This document shows, piece by piece, positions 16,724-24,497 of a stretch of 64,000 nt of DNA; the first letter of the stretch is position 1, and each line of letters starts with the position of its first letter. The notes under the pieces were generated by a model. The model searched no databases. It saw only the letters and a program-made list of their open reading frames with translations, and was not told the DNA's origin. The translations under genes and the position numbers were made by a program. The stretch is from contig NZ_CP023689.1 in NCBI RefSeq assembly GCF_008704715.1, forward strand, positions 6,138,001 through 6,202,000. The letters are read 5' to 3'. Source of the DNA: Streptomyces chartreusis (GTDB lineage: Bacteria > Actinomycetota > Actinomycetes > Streptomycetales > Streptomycetaceae).

Positions 16724-16998
16724 GAGGGAAGAACGGGGCGCGGCACGAGGCCGATCGGAGTGCGGCGTGCGCGTCGACCAGGGCTGCGGCATTCGGTTCG
16801 ACGGGCTGCGGTACGCGGTTCGACCGGGCTGCGAGAGGCACCTCGCCAGGAGCGCGGCGTGCGCGTCGGCCGGGGTCACGGCAAGCCCGTCGCCCGGGGC
16901 TACGGCATGCGGGTCGGTCGGCGTGCGCTGATCGAGGGGACTTGTGGTGACGTACGGGATGGCGGCACCGTGTATCCGCCCCCATCCGGGATGGTCAT
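16724..16998. repeat. Gene-free region with degenerate 22-bp tandem repeats
   Basis: GGGCTGCGGCATTCGGTTCG (16781-16800, unit to 16802) is followed directly by a second 22-base unit at 16803-16824 with three differences. A partial third unit starts near 16825, and a looser copy (GGGCTACGGCATGCGGGTCG) lies near 16898. Phrases such as GCGTGCGCGTCG also recur. No gene is convincing. The end contains CCATC-CGG-GATGG (16983-16995), which overlaps the ribosome-binding region of the next gene. Confidence 0.5.
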
Positions 16999-17823
16999 GT
17001 GTTTATGCGACTGCACACATCTGTCCCCCTCTGCCTCGCAGCAGCCGCCCTCCTAGCCGCGGCGCCCCCGGTGCAGGCGGAACCGCCCGCCGCGCTCCCC
17101 GGTTGCGCCTCCGGCGCCGGGGACTTCCCCCTCACCACCCGCCTCCACGGCGGCCCCGCCTCCTACGCGGCCGGCGGCGGATTCGGCACCTGGTACCTGG
17201 ACCTCACCAACACCACCACCCGGACCTGCACCGGCATCCACCCGGTCGTCGTCCTGGTCGACGGCAAGCGGGTGCTCAAGCCGTCCCAGCCCCGGCTGGA
17301 GTTCTACGGCGGCCCGGACAGCGCCCGCCCGCACGCCGTGCGCTTCGAGACCACCGACGAGGACGAACTCGTCGGTGCCTTCGACGGCTTCGACGGCTTC
17401 ACCGTCGGCCCCCGCAAGACCGTCACCGTGAAGATCCGGCTGGCCGTCACCTCGGACGCCGTACCGAACCAGGTCACCGCCAACGCGGCCGTCGTCCAGC
17501 GGCACGAGGGCGACGGCGACTGGGTCGGCCAGTCCAACGACTACCGCTTCAAGATCGAGGCCGGCACCACGGCCGCCCCCGACGAGGACGAACGGTTCGA
17601 CGCCGCCGACCAGGGCCGTCCCACCGACGAGGCCCACGAGGCCGTCTCCGCGGGCCCGGACAGCTCGGCCTCGCCCGGCACCGACCCGGCCCGCAACCGG
17701 CTCACCCTCGCCGACGAGCTCGCCCGCACCGGCCTCACCTCGACCCCGGGCGTCACCCTCACCGCCACCCTGGCCCTCCTGCTGACCGGCGCCGGCCTCC
17801 TGGTCGTACGCAGACGACGCTGA
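16999..17823 (+). CDS. Secreted cell-wall protein with C-terminal LAxTG sorting signal
   Basis: A 274-residue exported protein. The N-terminal signal peptide (VPLCLAAAALLAAAPPVQA) is followed by a beta-rich domain (YLDLTNTTTRTCTGIHPVVV) and an acidic linker. The C-terminus is a sorting signal: LARTG, then a hydrophobic stretch and the basic tail RRRR. LARTG fits the class E sortase preference, and such a sortase is encoded at 8471-9256. Two cysteines in the mature part could form a disulfide. The surface role is unknown. GTG 16999 has GGGATGG at good distance; ATG 17005 is an alternative. A small palindrome (16983-16995) could mask the ribosome-binding site. Confidence 0.85.
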   Translation: MFMRLHTSVPLCLAAAALLAAAPPVQAEPPAALPGCASGAGDFPLTTRLHGGPASYAAGGGFGTWYLDLTNTTTRTCTGIHPVVVLVDGKRVLKPSQPRLEFYGGPDSARPHAVRFETTDEDELVGAFDGFDGFTVGPRKTVTVKIRLAVTSDAVPNQVTANAAVVQRHEGDGDWVGQSNDYRFKIEAGTTAAPDEDERFDAADQGRPTDEAHEAVSAGPDSSASPGTDPARNRLTLADELARTGLTSTPGVTLTATLALLLTGAGLLVVRRRR

Positions 17824-17895
17824 CGCCCACCTCCCCGACCCGGGCCGCCGGGAGGCGCCGACCCGGCGGCCCGCCCCGTCTGCGACGATCCCTGC

Positions 17896-18651
17896 GTGGA
17901 CTACCCGAACGACCAGGCCCCCGGCGCCCCCGTGCGCCAGGGCATCCCGGAGCACGGCCGCATCCCGAAGTACTACGCGGTCAAGGCCCGGCTCGACCAG
18001 CTCATCGGCCGGCTCGGCGAGGGCGACCCGCTGCCCACCGAGCGCGACCTCTCCGAGGAGTACGAGGTCGCTCGCGAGACCGTCCGGCAGGCGATCCGCG
18101 AACTCGTGCTGGAGGGGAAGCTGCGGCGGCAGGGCCGGGGCACGGTCGTCGCCGGGCCCAAGCTCGAACAGCCCCTGTCCCTCGCCAGCTACACCGAGGG
18201 CGTCCGCCGGCAGGGGCGCACCCCCGGCCGTACCCTCGTCACCCTCGACCGCTTCCCCTGCCCCGCCGCTCTCGCCGCCGAGGCCGGCCTGGAGCGCGGC
18301 GAACCCGTCTGGCACCTGGAGCGCGTCCTGCTCGCCGACGACGAACGGGTCGGCCTGGAGAGCACGTACGTCGCCGTCGCCCGGGTGCCGCGCCTGGACG
18401 TCGACTTCGACCCCGACTCCTCCTTCTACGCCTTCCTGCACCGCCACGGCATCGGGTTCGGGGACGCCGACGAACGCATCGAGACCGTCCTGGCCACACC
18501 GCGCGAGGCGCTGCTCATCGGCACCCCGCCCGCCCTGCCGATGCTGCTGATCCACCGGATCTCACGGGACACCGAGGGCCGGCCGCTGGAGCGGGTGCGG
18601 TCGCTGTACCGCGGTGACCGGTTCTCGTTCAGCACGCATCTCCGAGGCTGA
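17896..18651 (+). CDS. GntR-family regulator with UTRA ligand domain (HutC subfamily)
   Basis: A 251-residue regulator. The winged helix occupies residues ~24-92 (YYAVKARLDQLIGRL, GDPLPTERDLSEEYEVARET, VRQAIRELVLEGKLRRQGRG). The UTRA sensor domain follows, ending MLLIHRISRDTEGRPLERVR. HutC-type regulators bind small effectors, often phosphorylated or phosphonated compounds. Its position directly before the phosphonate enzymes and transporter makes it their likely repressor or activator. GTG 17896 starts the protein. Candidate operators lie in the following intergenic space, including a GGTCTAGACC-like core at 18706-18716. Confidence 0.9.
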   Translation: MDYPNDQAPGAPVRQGIPEHGRIPKYYAVKARLDQLIGRLGEGDPLPTERDLSEEYEVARETVRQAIRELVLEGKLRRQGRGTVVAGPKLEQPLSLASYTEGVRRQGRTPGRTLVTLDRFPCPAALAAEAGLERGEPVWHLERVLLADDERVGLESTYVAVARVPRLDVDFDPDSSFYAFLHRHGIGFGDADERIETVLATPREALLIGTPPALPMLLIHRISRDTEGRPLERVRSLYRGDRFSFSTHLRG

Positions 18652-18683
18652 GACGTCCGGAAAAACTCCCTTTTCGACGCCAT

Positions 18684-18737
18684 CTGTATATCACGAACAG
18701 ATAACGGGTCTAGCCCAAACGTGATGGTCAGTTCACG
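18684..18737. promoter_or_regulatory. Promoter region of the phosphonate operon with three inverted repeats
   Basis: CTGTATATCACGAACAG (18684-18700), GGGTCTAGCCC (18706-18716) and CGTGA-N8-TCACG (18720-18737) lie in the 141 bases between the GntR gene and the FAD oxidoreductase gene. The middle element resembles the GGTCTAGACC core bound by HutC-type GntR proteins. The first resembles 11453-11468. Confidence 0.55.
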
Positions 18738-18792
18738 CTCTCGTTGAGAGCCGGTCCCTTCCGGTTCCCCGATCCCGAGGAGCGTTGCCGTC

Positions 18793-19917
18793 GTGAGAGT
18801 GATAGTCGTCGGAGCCGGCGTGGTGGGCACCATGCACGCCTGGCAAGCAGTGGAACGCGGCCATGAGGTCGTACAGATCGAGCGCGAGGCGGAGGCTCGT
18901 GGCGCGTCGTTGCGCAACTTCGGGCAGATCTGGGTGAGCGGACGCGCGGGCGGCGAGGAACTGGCCACCGCCCTGCGGGCCCGGGAGCTGTGGGAGGGGA
19001 TCGGAGCCCGCGTGCCGGGCCTCGGCTTCCGGCCGAACGGCTCCCTGACCCCCGTCCGCGGCGACCTGGAGCTCGCCGTCGCCGAGGCCGCCGTGGCCCG
19101 CGAGGACGCCGCCGCCCGCGGCCACAAGCTGCTGACCCCCGACGAGGCGCGGGCCCTGAACCCCGCCCTGCGCGGCGAGTTCACCGCCGCCCTGTACTGC
19201 GAGCGCGACGCCGCCGTGGAGCCCCGCACCGCGCAGCTCGCCCTGCGCGAGGAACTCCTGAAGTCCCCGAACTACACGTTCCTGCCGGGCCGCGAGGTCC
19301 GCGAGGTCGTCGGCGCCGGCGCCGTCCGCGACGACCACGGCGACGTGCACCGCGGCGACGTCGTCGTCCTGTGCACCGGAGCCTGGCTCGGCGGCCTGGT
19401 CCGCGAACTGGCCGGGCCCGACCTGCCGGTGCGCCGCGTCCGCCTCCAGATGATGCAGACCGACCCGCTCGGCGAACCGCTGACCACCTCGGTCGCCGAC
19501 GCGGACAGCTTCCGCTACTACCCGGCCTACGCCTCCGACGCGCTCGACGCCCTCAACGCCGGCCAGGCGCAGGCTCAGACCGCCGCGGTCCACCGGATGC
19601 AGCTGCTGATGGTGCAGCGTGCCGACGGCGGGCTGACCATCGGCGACACCCACGAGTACGAGCACCCCTTCGCCTTCGACACCGTCGAGGACCCCTACGA
19701 CCACCTCACCGAGGTCGTCGAGTCCCTCCTCGGCCGCCCGCTGCCGAAGGTCCGGCGCCGCTGGGCCGGGGTGTACGCACAGTGCACCGACCCGGGGCGG
19801 GTGGTGCACCGGCAGCAGGTGCGCGAGGGCGTGTGGCTGGTCACCGGGCCCGGTGGGCGCGGCATGACCTGCTCGCCCGCAATAGCCGAAACGACCGCGA
19901 ACGAACTGGGTTGGTGA
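18793..19917 (+). CDS. TIGR03364-type FAD-dependent oxidoreductase, phosphonate catabolism
   Basis: A 374-residue DadA/glycine-oxidase-like flavoprotein. The FAD-binding fold starts at once (RVIVVGAGVVGTMHAWQAVE). SLRNFGQIWVSG, the middle YCERDAAVEPRTAQLALREE and the C-terminal VTGPGGRGMTCSPAIAE are typical. This family is defined by repeated association with phosphonatase-like hydrolases, and recent work (from memory) assigns members oxidative removal of the amino group from 2-aminoethylphosphonate or N-methylated relatives to give phosphonoacetaldehyde. The next gene overlaps or abuts and encodes just such a hydrolase. GTG 18793 has GGAG 10 bases upstream. Probably cytoplasmic; no signal peptide. 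Confidence 0.87.
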   Translation: MRVIVVGAGVVGTMHAWQAVERGHEVVQIEREAEARGASLRNFGQIWVSGRAGGEELATALRARELWEGIGARVPGLGFRPNGSLTPVRGDLELAVAEAAVAREDAAARGHKLLTPDEARALNPALRGEFTAALYCERDAAVEPRTAQLALREELLKSPNYTFLPGREVREVVGAGAVRDDHGDVHRGDVVVLCTGAWLGGLVRELAGPDLPVRRVRLQMMQTDPLGEPLTTSVADADSFRYYPAYASDALDALNAGQAQAQTAAVHRMQLLMVQRADGGLTIGDTHEYEHPFAFDTVEDPYDHLTEVVESLLGRPLPKVRRRWAGVYAQCTDPGRVVHRQQVREGVWLVTGPGGRGMTCSPAIAETTANELGW

Positions 19918-19922
19918 CAGAC

Positions 19923-20606
19923 ATGACGCTCCATCAGGACATCCGGCTGGTCGTCCTCGACATGGCCGGCACGACCGTCGCCGACGGCGGCCTCGTCGAG
20001 CGGGCCTTCGCGGCGGCCGCACGCCACGTCGGCGCGGACCCCGCGGCAGGCATCGACCACGTCCGCGCCACCATGGGCGAGTCCAAGATCTCCGTCTTCC
20101 GGCATCTCTTCGGGGACGAGACGAAGGCGCAGGAGGCCAATGGGGCCTTCGAGGCCGCGTACGCCGACCTCGTCGGCGCCGGTGAGGTCGCGGCCCTGCC
20201 CGGCGCCCGCAAGGCCGTCGAGGAACTCACCGCCCAGGGCCGCACCGTCGTACTGAGCACCGGCTTCGCGCGCCCCACCCAGGACGCGATCCTGGCCGCC
20301 CTGGGCTGGCAGGACCTCGTCCCCCTCACGCTGTGCCCGGCGGACGCCGGGGGCCGGGGGCGGCCGTACCCCGACATGGTCCTCACCGCGTTCCTGCGGA
20401 CCGGGGCCGCCGACGCGGTCGGCCAGATCGCCGTCGTCGGCGACACCTCCTACGACATGCTCAGCGGCGTCCGGGCCGGCGCGGGCCTGGTCGCCGGCGT
20501 CCTGACCGGCGCGCACGACACGCAGGCGCTGCGGTCGGCCGGCGCGACCCATCTGCTGGACTCCGTCGCCGAACTGCCGCGGCTGCTCGCCAAGGAGGGG
20601 ACGTGA
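19923..20606 (+). CDS. Phosphonatase-like HAD hydrolase (TIGR03351 type)
   Basis: A 227-residue HAD-fold enzyme. Motif I is VVLDMAGTTVADGG (nucleophile Asp in DMAGTT, as in phosphonoacetaldehyde hydrolase). Motif II is VVLSTGFARP, and a PYPDM loop plus motif IV VVGDTSYDMLSG complete the site. A cap-domain lysine in MGESKISVF could play the part of the Schiff-base lysine of PhnX, which would allow C-P cleavage of phosphonoacetaldehyde; this assignment is inference. The FAD gene's stop overlaps an in-frame GTG at 19914; I use ATG 19923. The stop overlaps the ATPase start (GTGA). Confidence 0.85.
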   Translation: MTLHQDIRLVVLDMAGTTVADGGLVERAFAAAARHVGADPAAGIDHVRATMGESKISVFRHLFGDETKAQEANGAFEAAYADLVGAGEVAALPGARKAVEELTAQGRTVVLSTGFARPTQDAILAALGWQDLVPLTLCPADAGGRGRPYPDMVLTAFLRTGAADAVGQIAVVGDTSYDMLSGVRAGAGLVAGVLTGAHDTQALRSAGATHLLDSVAELPRLLAKEGT

Positions 20607-21664
20607 GCGGCGGCATCCGCTTCGACTCCGTCACCGTCGCCTACGACGGCAACGTCGTCCTCGACTCGCTCGACCTCACCGTCGAGCCCGGCGAGGTCAT
20701 GGCGCTGCTCGGGCCGTCCGGATCCGGCAAGACCACCGCGCTGCGGGCGGTCGCCGGGTTCGTACGGCCCGCCTCCGGGCGGGTGTTCCTCGGCGGGCGG
20801 GACGTCACCGGCCTGCCGCCCTACGCACGCGGCATCGGGATGGTCGTCCAGCAGTACGCCCTGTTCCCGCACATGCGGGTCGAGGAGAACGTCGCCTTCG
20901 GACTGAAGGCTCAGAAGAGTCCCAAGGTGCCCAGGGCCGAGATCCGCACCCGGGTCGCCGAGGCCCTGGAGATGACCGGCATGGCCGGCTACGCCCGCCG
21001 CTACCCGCGCGAGCTGTCCGGCGGCCAGCAGCAGCGCGTCGCCATCGCCCGTGCGCTCGCCATCCGCCCGGGCGTGCTCCTCCTCGACGAGCCGCTCTCC
21101 GCGCTCGACGCCCGCCTGCGCTCCGGGATGCTCGCCGAACTGGCGCGGCTGCACCGCGAGTTGCCCGACGTGACGATCCTCTACGTCACCCACGACCAGG
21201 TCGAGGCGCTCACCCTCGCCGACCGGATCGCGGTGATGGACAGCGCGCGGCTGCAGGCCTGCGGGACGCCGAGGGAGCTGTACCGGGCGCCGGGCAACGA
21301 GTTCACGGCGTCCTTCGTCGGGAACGCCAACCTGCTGCCGGTGACGGTCGGTTCGGGCGGCGTGGCCTTCGGCGGCGGCGAGCTGAAGGTGGACACGGAG
21401 GGCGCGGCGCCGGGCGCGAGGGCGACGCTGTGCGTACGGCCCCACCTCGTCGGCCTCGGCGAGGGACCCAACCGGCTCGCCGGGACGGTACGGGAGATCC
21501 AGTGGCGGGGGGCCACGCACCGGCTGTACGTCGAGGTGGACGGCCATCAGGTCATCGCCGACCTGCGGGAGCTCAAGGCGCCGCCTGCTCACGGGGATTC
21601 CGTGACCCTGCATTTCTCGCCGGAAGATGCGACGTTGCTGGCTGCGGGAGTGACCGATGGATGA
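20603..21664 (+). CDS. ABC transporter ATP-binding protein, 2-aminoethylphosphonate-type
   Basis: A 353-residue ATPase. It has Walker A GPSGSGKTT, Q-loop VVQQYALFPHM, signature LSGGQQQRVAIARAL, Walker B LLLDEPLSALD and H-loop VTHDQVEAL. After residue ~235 a TOBE-like regulatory domain follows (CVRPHLVGLGEGPN). Long ATPases of this iron/phosphonate/polyamine class energise import. AGGAGG precedes the GTG, which overlaps the hydrolase stop. It is translationally coupled to the permease genes downstream and would import an aminophosphonate for the two enzymes upstream. Confidence 0.9.
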   Translation: MSGGIRFDSVTVAYDGNVVLDSLDLTVEPGEVMALLGPSGSGKTTALRAVAGFVRPASGRVFLGGRDVTGLPPYARGIGMVVQQYALFPHMRVEENVAFGLKAQKSPKVPRAEIRTRVAEALEMTGMAGYARRYPRELSGGQQQRVAIARALAIRPGVLLLDEPLSALDARLRSGMLAELARLHRELPDVTILYVTHDQVEALTLADRIAVMDSARLQACGTPRELYRAPGNEFTASFVGNANLLPVTVGSGGVAFGGGELKVDTEGAAPGARATLCVRPHLVGLGEGPNRLAGTVREIQWRGATHRLYVEVDGHQVIADLRELKAPPAHGDSVTLHFSPEDATLLAAGVTDG

Positions 21665-22490
21665 GGTCGTTCGTCGGCTGCGGGCTCGTGGGGGTTGGTT
21701 GCGCAGTTCCCCGCGCCCCTGGGGGGTTGCCGTCCCGCCAGTTGTCCTGCTCGCCTTCCTCTTCCTCTACCCCCTCGCCCTCGTAGTCCAGCAGTCCTTT
21801 CGGCCCGACTCCGGCGGTACCTCCCTCCAGCCCTACGCCGACGTCTTCGCCTCGGCCGCCTTCCGTGAAGCGCTGTGGACCACCGTGTGGATCGCCGTCG
21901 CCTCCACCCTCGGCTGTCTGGTCCTCGGCTTCGTGCTCGCGCTGATCATCGCCTTCGTGCCGTTCCCGGGCGCCAGGATCGTCGCCCGCTTCGTCGACGT
22001 CTTCCTCACCTTCCCGTCCTTCCTGATCACGCTCGCCCTGCTGTTCATCTACGGCACGACAGGAATCGTCGGTTCGTTCCAGTTCCTCACCACCCCCTGG
22101 GGCGTGCTGCTGGCCGAGGTCACCTACTTCACGCCCTTCGTCGTACGACCGCTGCTCGCGGCCTCCTCCCAGCTGGACACCGCCCAGTTGGAGGCGGCGA
22201 GTTCCCTCGGCGCCCGCCCCCTGCGCATCGTGCGCCGGGTGATCCTGCCCGAGGCCCTGCCCGCCCTCGCCGCGGGCGGCAGCCTCGTGCTGGTCCTGTG
22301 CCTCAACGAGTTCGGGATCGTCCTGTTCACCGGCGCGAAAGGCGTCACGACCCTGCCGATGCTCGTCTACAGCAAGGCGATCCTGGAGTCCGACTACCCG
22401 GGCGCCTGCGTGGTCGCCGTCGTCAACGTCCTGATCTCCGTGGGCCTGTACGGCCTCTACCGGGTGGTGAGCCGCCGTGCTGGTGCATAG
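21657..22490 (+). CDS. ABC transporter permease, phosphonate cluster, first subunit
   Basis: A 277-residue inner-membrane permease with six predicted helices. The cytoplasmic EAA loop reads EAASSLGARPLRIVRRVILP, the usual contact with the ATPase. The ATG overlaps the end of the ATPase gene by eight bases. The first ~20 residues (RARGGWLRSSPRPWGVAV) are encoded across a copy of the 20-base repeat at 21701-21720, so the N-terminus appears modified by repeat insertion. Another possible start further downstream is not obvious. Confidence 0.9.
   Translation: MDEVVRRLRARGGWLRSSPRPWGVAVPPVVLLAFLFLYPLALVVQQSFRPDSGGTSLQPYADVFASAAFREALWTTVWIAVASTLGCLVLGFVLALIIAFVPFPGARIVARFVDVFLTFPSFLITLALLFIYGTTGIVGSFQFLTTPWGVLLAEVTYFTPFVVRPLLAASSQLDTAQLEAASSLGARPLRIVRRVILPEALPALAAGGSLVLVLCLNEFGIVLFTGAKGVTTLPMLVYSKAILESDYPGACVVAVVNVLISVGLYGLYRVVSRRAGA
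21701..21720 (+). repeat. 20-bp Streptomyces repeat inside an ABC permease gene (copy 3)
   Basis: An exact GCGCAGTTCCCCGCGCCCCT lies 44 bases into the permease coding sequence, read in frame as part of its N-terminal cytoplasmic tail. Confidence 0.85.
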
Positions 22491-23274
22491 CCGCGGGGCC
22501 AGGTGGGCCGTATGGGCCCTGTTCCTCGTCCTGTTCCTGCCCCTGTTCGCCCTGCCGCTGCTCGTCGTCCTCGGCGCCTCCTTCGCCACGAACTGGTCGG
22601 GCGTGCTGCCCTCCGGCTTCACCACCGGGCACTACGCGACCGCCACCCGCGGCGAGGCCCTCCAGGCCCTCACCACCAGCCTGGCCACGGCCGCAGCCGC
22701 GAGCGTGCTCGCCCTGGTCGTCGGCACCTGGGCCGCCCTCGCGGCAGCGGCCCTGAACAAGCGTCACCGCAGGGTCATGGACGCGCTGTTCGTCCTCCCC
22801 CTCGCCGTGCCGTCGGTGGTGGTCGGCCTCGCGATCCTGGTCGCCTTCTCCGAGCCGCCGTTCCTGCTCAACGGCACCCGCTGGATCGTGATCCTCGCCC
22901 ACACCGTCCTGGTCACCGCGTTCTCCTACCAGTCCGTGTCCGCCGCCCTCACCCGCCTCGACCCCGCCTACGAGCAGGCCGCCGCCTCCCTCGGCGCCCG
23001 GCCCGCGTACGTCCTGTGGCGGGTCAGGCTGCCCCTCCTGCTGCCGTCGCTCACCGCCGCCGCCGGCCTCTGCTTCGCCCTGTCCATGGGCGAGTTGAGC
23101 GCCACGATGATGCTCTACCCGCCCGACTGGACCCCGCTGCCCGTCCTGATCTACGCGGCCACCGACCGCGGTGCCCTCTTCGCGGGCTCCGCCCTCGCGG
23201 TGGTCCTGATGGCGGCGACGCTGCTCGCCCTGTTCGCCGTCTCCCGCGTGCGCACCAAAGCCTCCTACCGCTGA
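22477..23274 (+). CDS. ABC transporter permease, phosphonate cluster, second subunit
   Basis: A 265-residue permease with about six membrane helices, starting with WAVWALFLVLFLPLFALPLL. The EAA loop is EQAAASLGARPAYVLWRVRL. The GTG at 22477 overlaps the first permease gene by 14 bases. Two different permeases plus one ATPase and one lipoprotein make a complete importer, as in TIGR03262-type 2-aminoethylphosphonate systems. Confidence 0.9.
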   Translation: MLVHSRGARWAVWALFLVLFLPLFALPLLVVLGASFATNWSGVLPSGFTTGHYATATRGEALQALTTSLATAAAASVLALVVGTWAALAAAALNKRHRRVMDALFVLPLAVPSVVVGLAILVAFSEPPFLLNGTRWIVILAHTVLVTAFSYQSVSAALTRLDPAYEQAAASLGARPAYVLWRVRLPLLLPSLTAAAGLCFALSMGELSATMMLYPPDWTPLPVLIYAATDRGALFAGSALAVVLMAATLLALFAVSRVRTKASYR

Positions 23275-23312
23275 CCCCGACGCCCCTCCCCGTGCAAGGA
23301 GTTCACCCCGCC

Positions 23313-24368
23313 ATGCCCAGAAACACCCTCAGGCTCGCCATCGCCCTGTCCCTCCTCGCCACCCCGCTGCTGTCCGCCTGCGGCGGCAGCTCCGCCGCCT
23401 CCGACGAGAAGGTCGTCACCGTCTACAGCGCCGACGGCCTCAAGGGCGAGGCCGGCGACGGCTGGTACGACCGGATCTTCAAGGACTTCGAGAAGCAGAC
23501 CGGCATCAAGGTCGAGTACGTCGAGGGCGGCTCCGGCGAGATGGTGCAGCGCGCCGCCCGCGAGAAGCGCAACCCGCAGGCCGACGTACTCGTCACGCTC
23601 CCGCCGTTCATCCAGCAGGCCGACGGCAAGGGCCTGCTGCAGAAGTACGCCCCCAAGGGCTCCGACCAGGTCAGCGGGGCCGACAAGGGAGCCGACGCCA
23701 CCTGGACCTCCGTCGTCAACAACTACTTCGGGTTCGTCTACAACAAGAAGGAGCTGAAGCAGCCGCCCACGACGTGGGACGAGCTGCTGGAGGGCACGTA
23801 CAAGAACAAGCTCCAGTACTCCACCCCGGGCGTCGCCGGCGACGGGACCGCCGTCCTCATCAAGGCCATGCACGACTTCGGCGGCCAGAAGCCCGCCATG
23901 GACTACCTCGGCAGGCTCCAGTCCAACAACGTCGGCCCGTCCGCCTCCACCGGCAAGCTCGCCCCCAAGGTCGACAAGGGCGAACTCCTCGTCGCCAACG
24001 GTGACGTCCAGATGAACTTCGCCCAGTCCAAGACCATGCCGAACCTCGGCATCTGGTTCCCCGCGAAGGACGGCGGCAAGCCCACCACCTTCGCCCTGCC
24101 CTACGCCGCCGGCCTCGTCACCGACGCCCCGCACACCGAGAACGGCCAGAAGCTCCTCGACTTCATGCTGAGCCAGGACGCCCAGCGGCAGGTCAGCGAG
24201 ATCGGCGGCGGCTTCAGCGCCCGGGGGGACGTCAAGGCCACCGACGCCAACGCGATCGCGCTCGCGGGGCTCATGGACGGCGTCGAGGTGTTCGAGCCCG
24301 ACTGGGACGACATCGACAAGAACCTCACGACGTATGTCGACGCCTGGAAGTCGGCCACCGGCAGCTGA
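23313..24368 (+). CDS. Substrate-binding lipoprotein, 2-aminoethylphosphonate-type ABC importer
   Basis: A 351-residue exported lipoprotein with lipobox LLSACGGS (Cys about 21). The mature part is a periplasmic-binding-protein type II fold: VVTVYSADGLKG, FEKQTGIKVEYVEGG, PQADVLVTLPPF, WDELLEGTYKNKLQYS and LPYAAGLVTDAPH. It resembles the TIGR03261 group that delivers 2-aminoethylphosphonate. GGAG lies 11 bases before the ATG. It ends the transporter operon, with a strong hairpin 68 bases downstream. Confidence 0.88.
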   Translation: MPRNTLRLAIALSLLATPLLSACGGSSAASDEKVVTVYSADGLKGEAGDGWYDRIFKDFEKQTGIKVEYVEGGSGEMVQRAAREKRNPQADVLVTLPPFIQQADGKGLLQKYAPKGSDQVSGADKGADATWTSVVNNYFGFVYNKKELKQPPTTWDELLEGTYKNKLQYSTPGVAGDGTAVLIKAMHDFGGQKPAMDYLGRLQSNNVGPSASTGKLAPKVDKGELLVANGDVQMNFAQSKTMPNLGIWFPAKDGGKPTTFALPYAAGLVTDAPHTENGQKLLDFMLSQDAQRQVSEIGGGFSARGDVKATDANAIALAGLMDGVEVFEPDWDDIDKNLTTYVDAWKSATGS

Positions 24369-24435
24369 CCCGCCCCCTCAAGGCCACACACGAGGGTCAT
24401 ATCACCAAGGCCACACCCGCACGGCCGCACCACCG

Positions 24436-24464
24436 CAACGCCCCTGGCACCACCGGGGGCGTTG
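24436..24464 (+). terminator. Rho-independent-type terminator after the phosphonate transporter
   Basis: CAACGCCCC (24436-24444) pairs with GGGGGCGTTG (24455-24464) around a 10-base loop. It separates the transporter from the alkaline-phosphatase gene. Confidence 0.65.
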
Positions 24465-24497
24465 TCATGCCCGCACTCCCGTCCCCAGGAGGATCAC

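Noticed and set aside
16944..18617. 557-codon plus-strand frame across the LARTG and GntR genes
   Set aside because: It is an alternate frame of two well-supported genes, dominated by Arg, Pro and His, with no domain.
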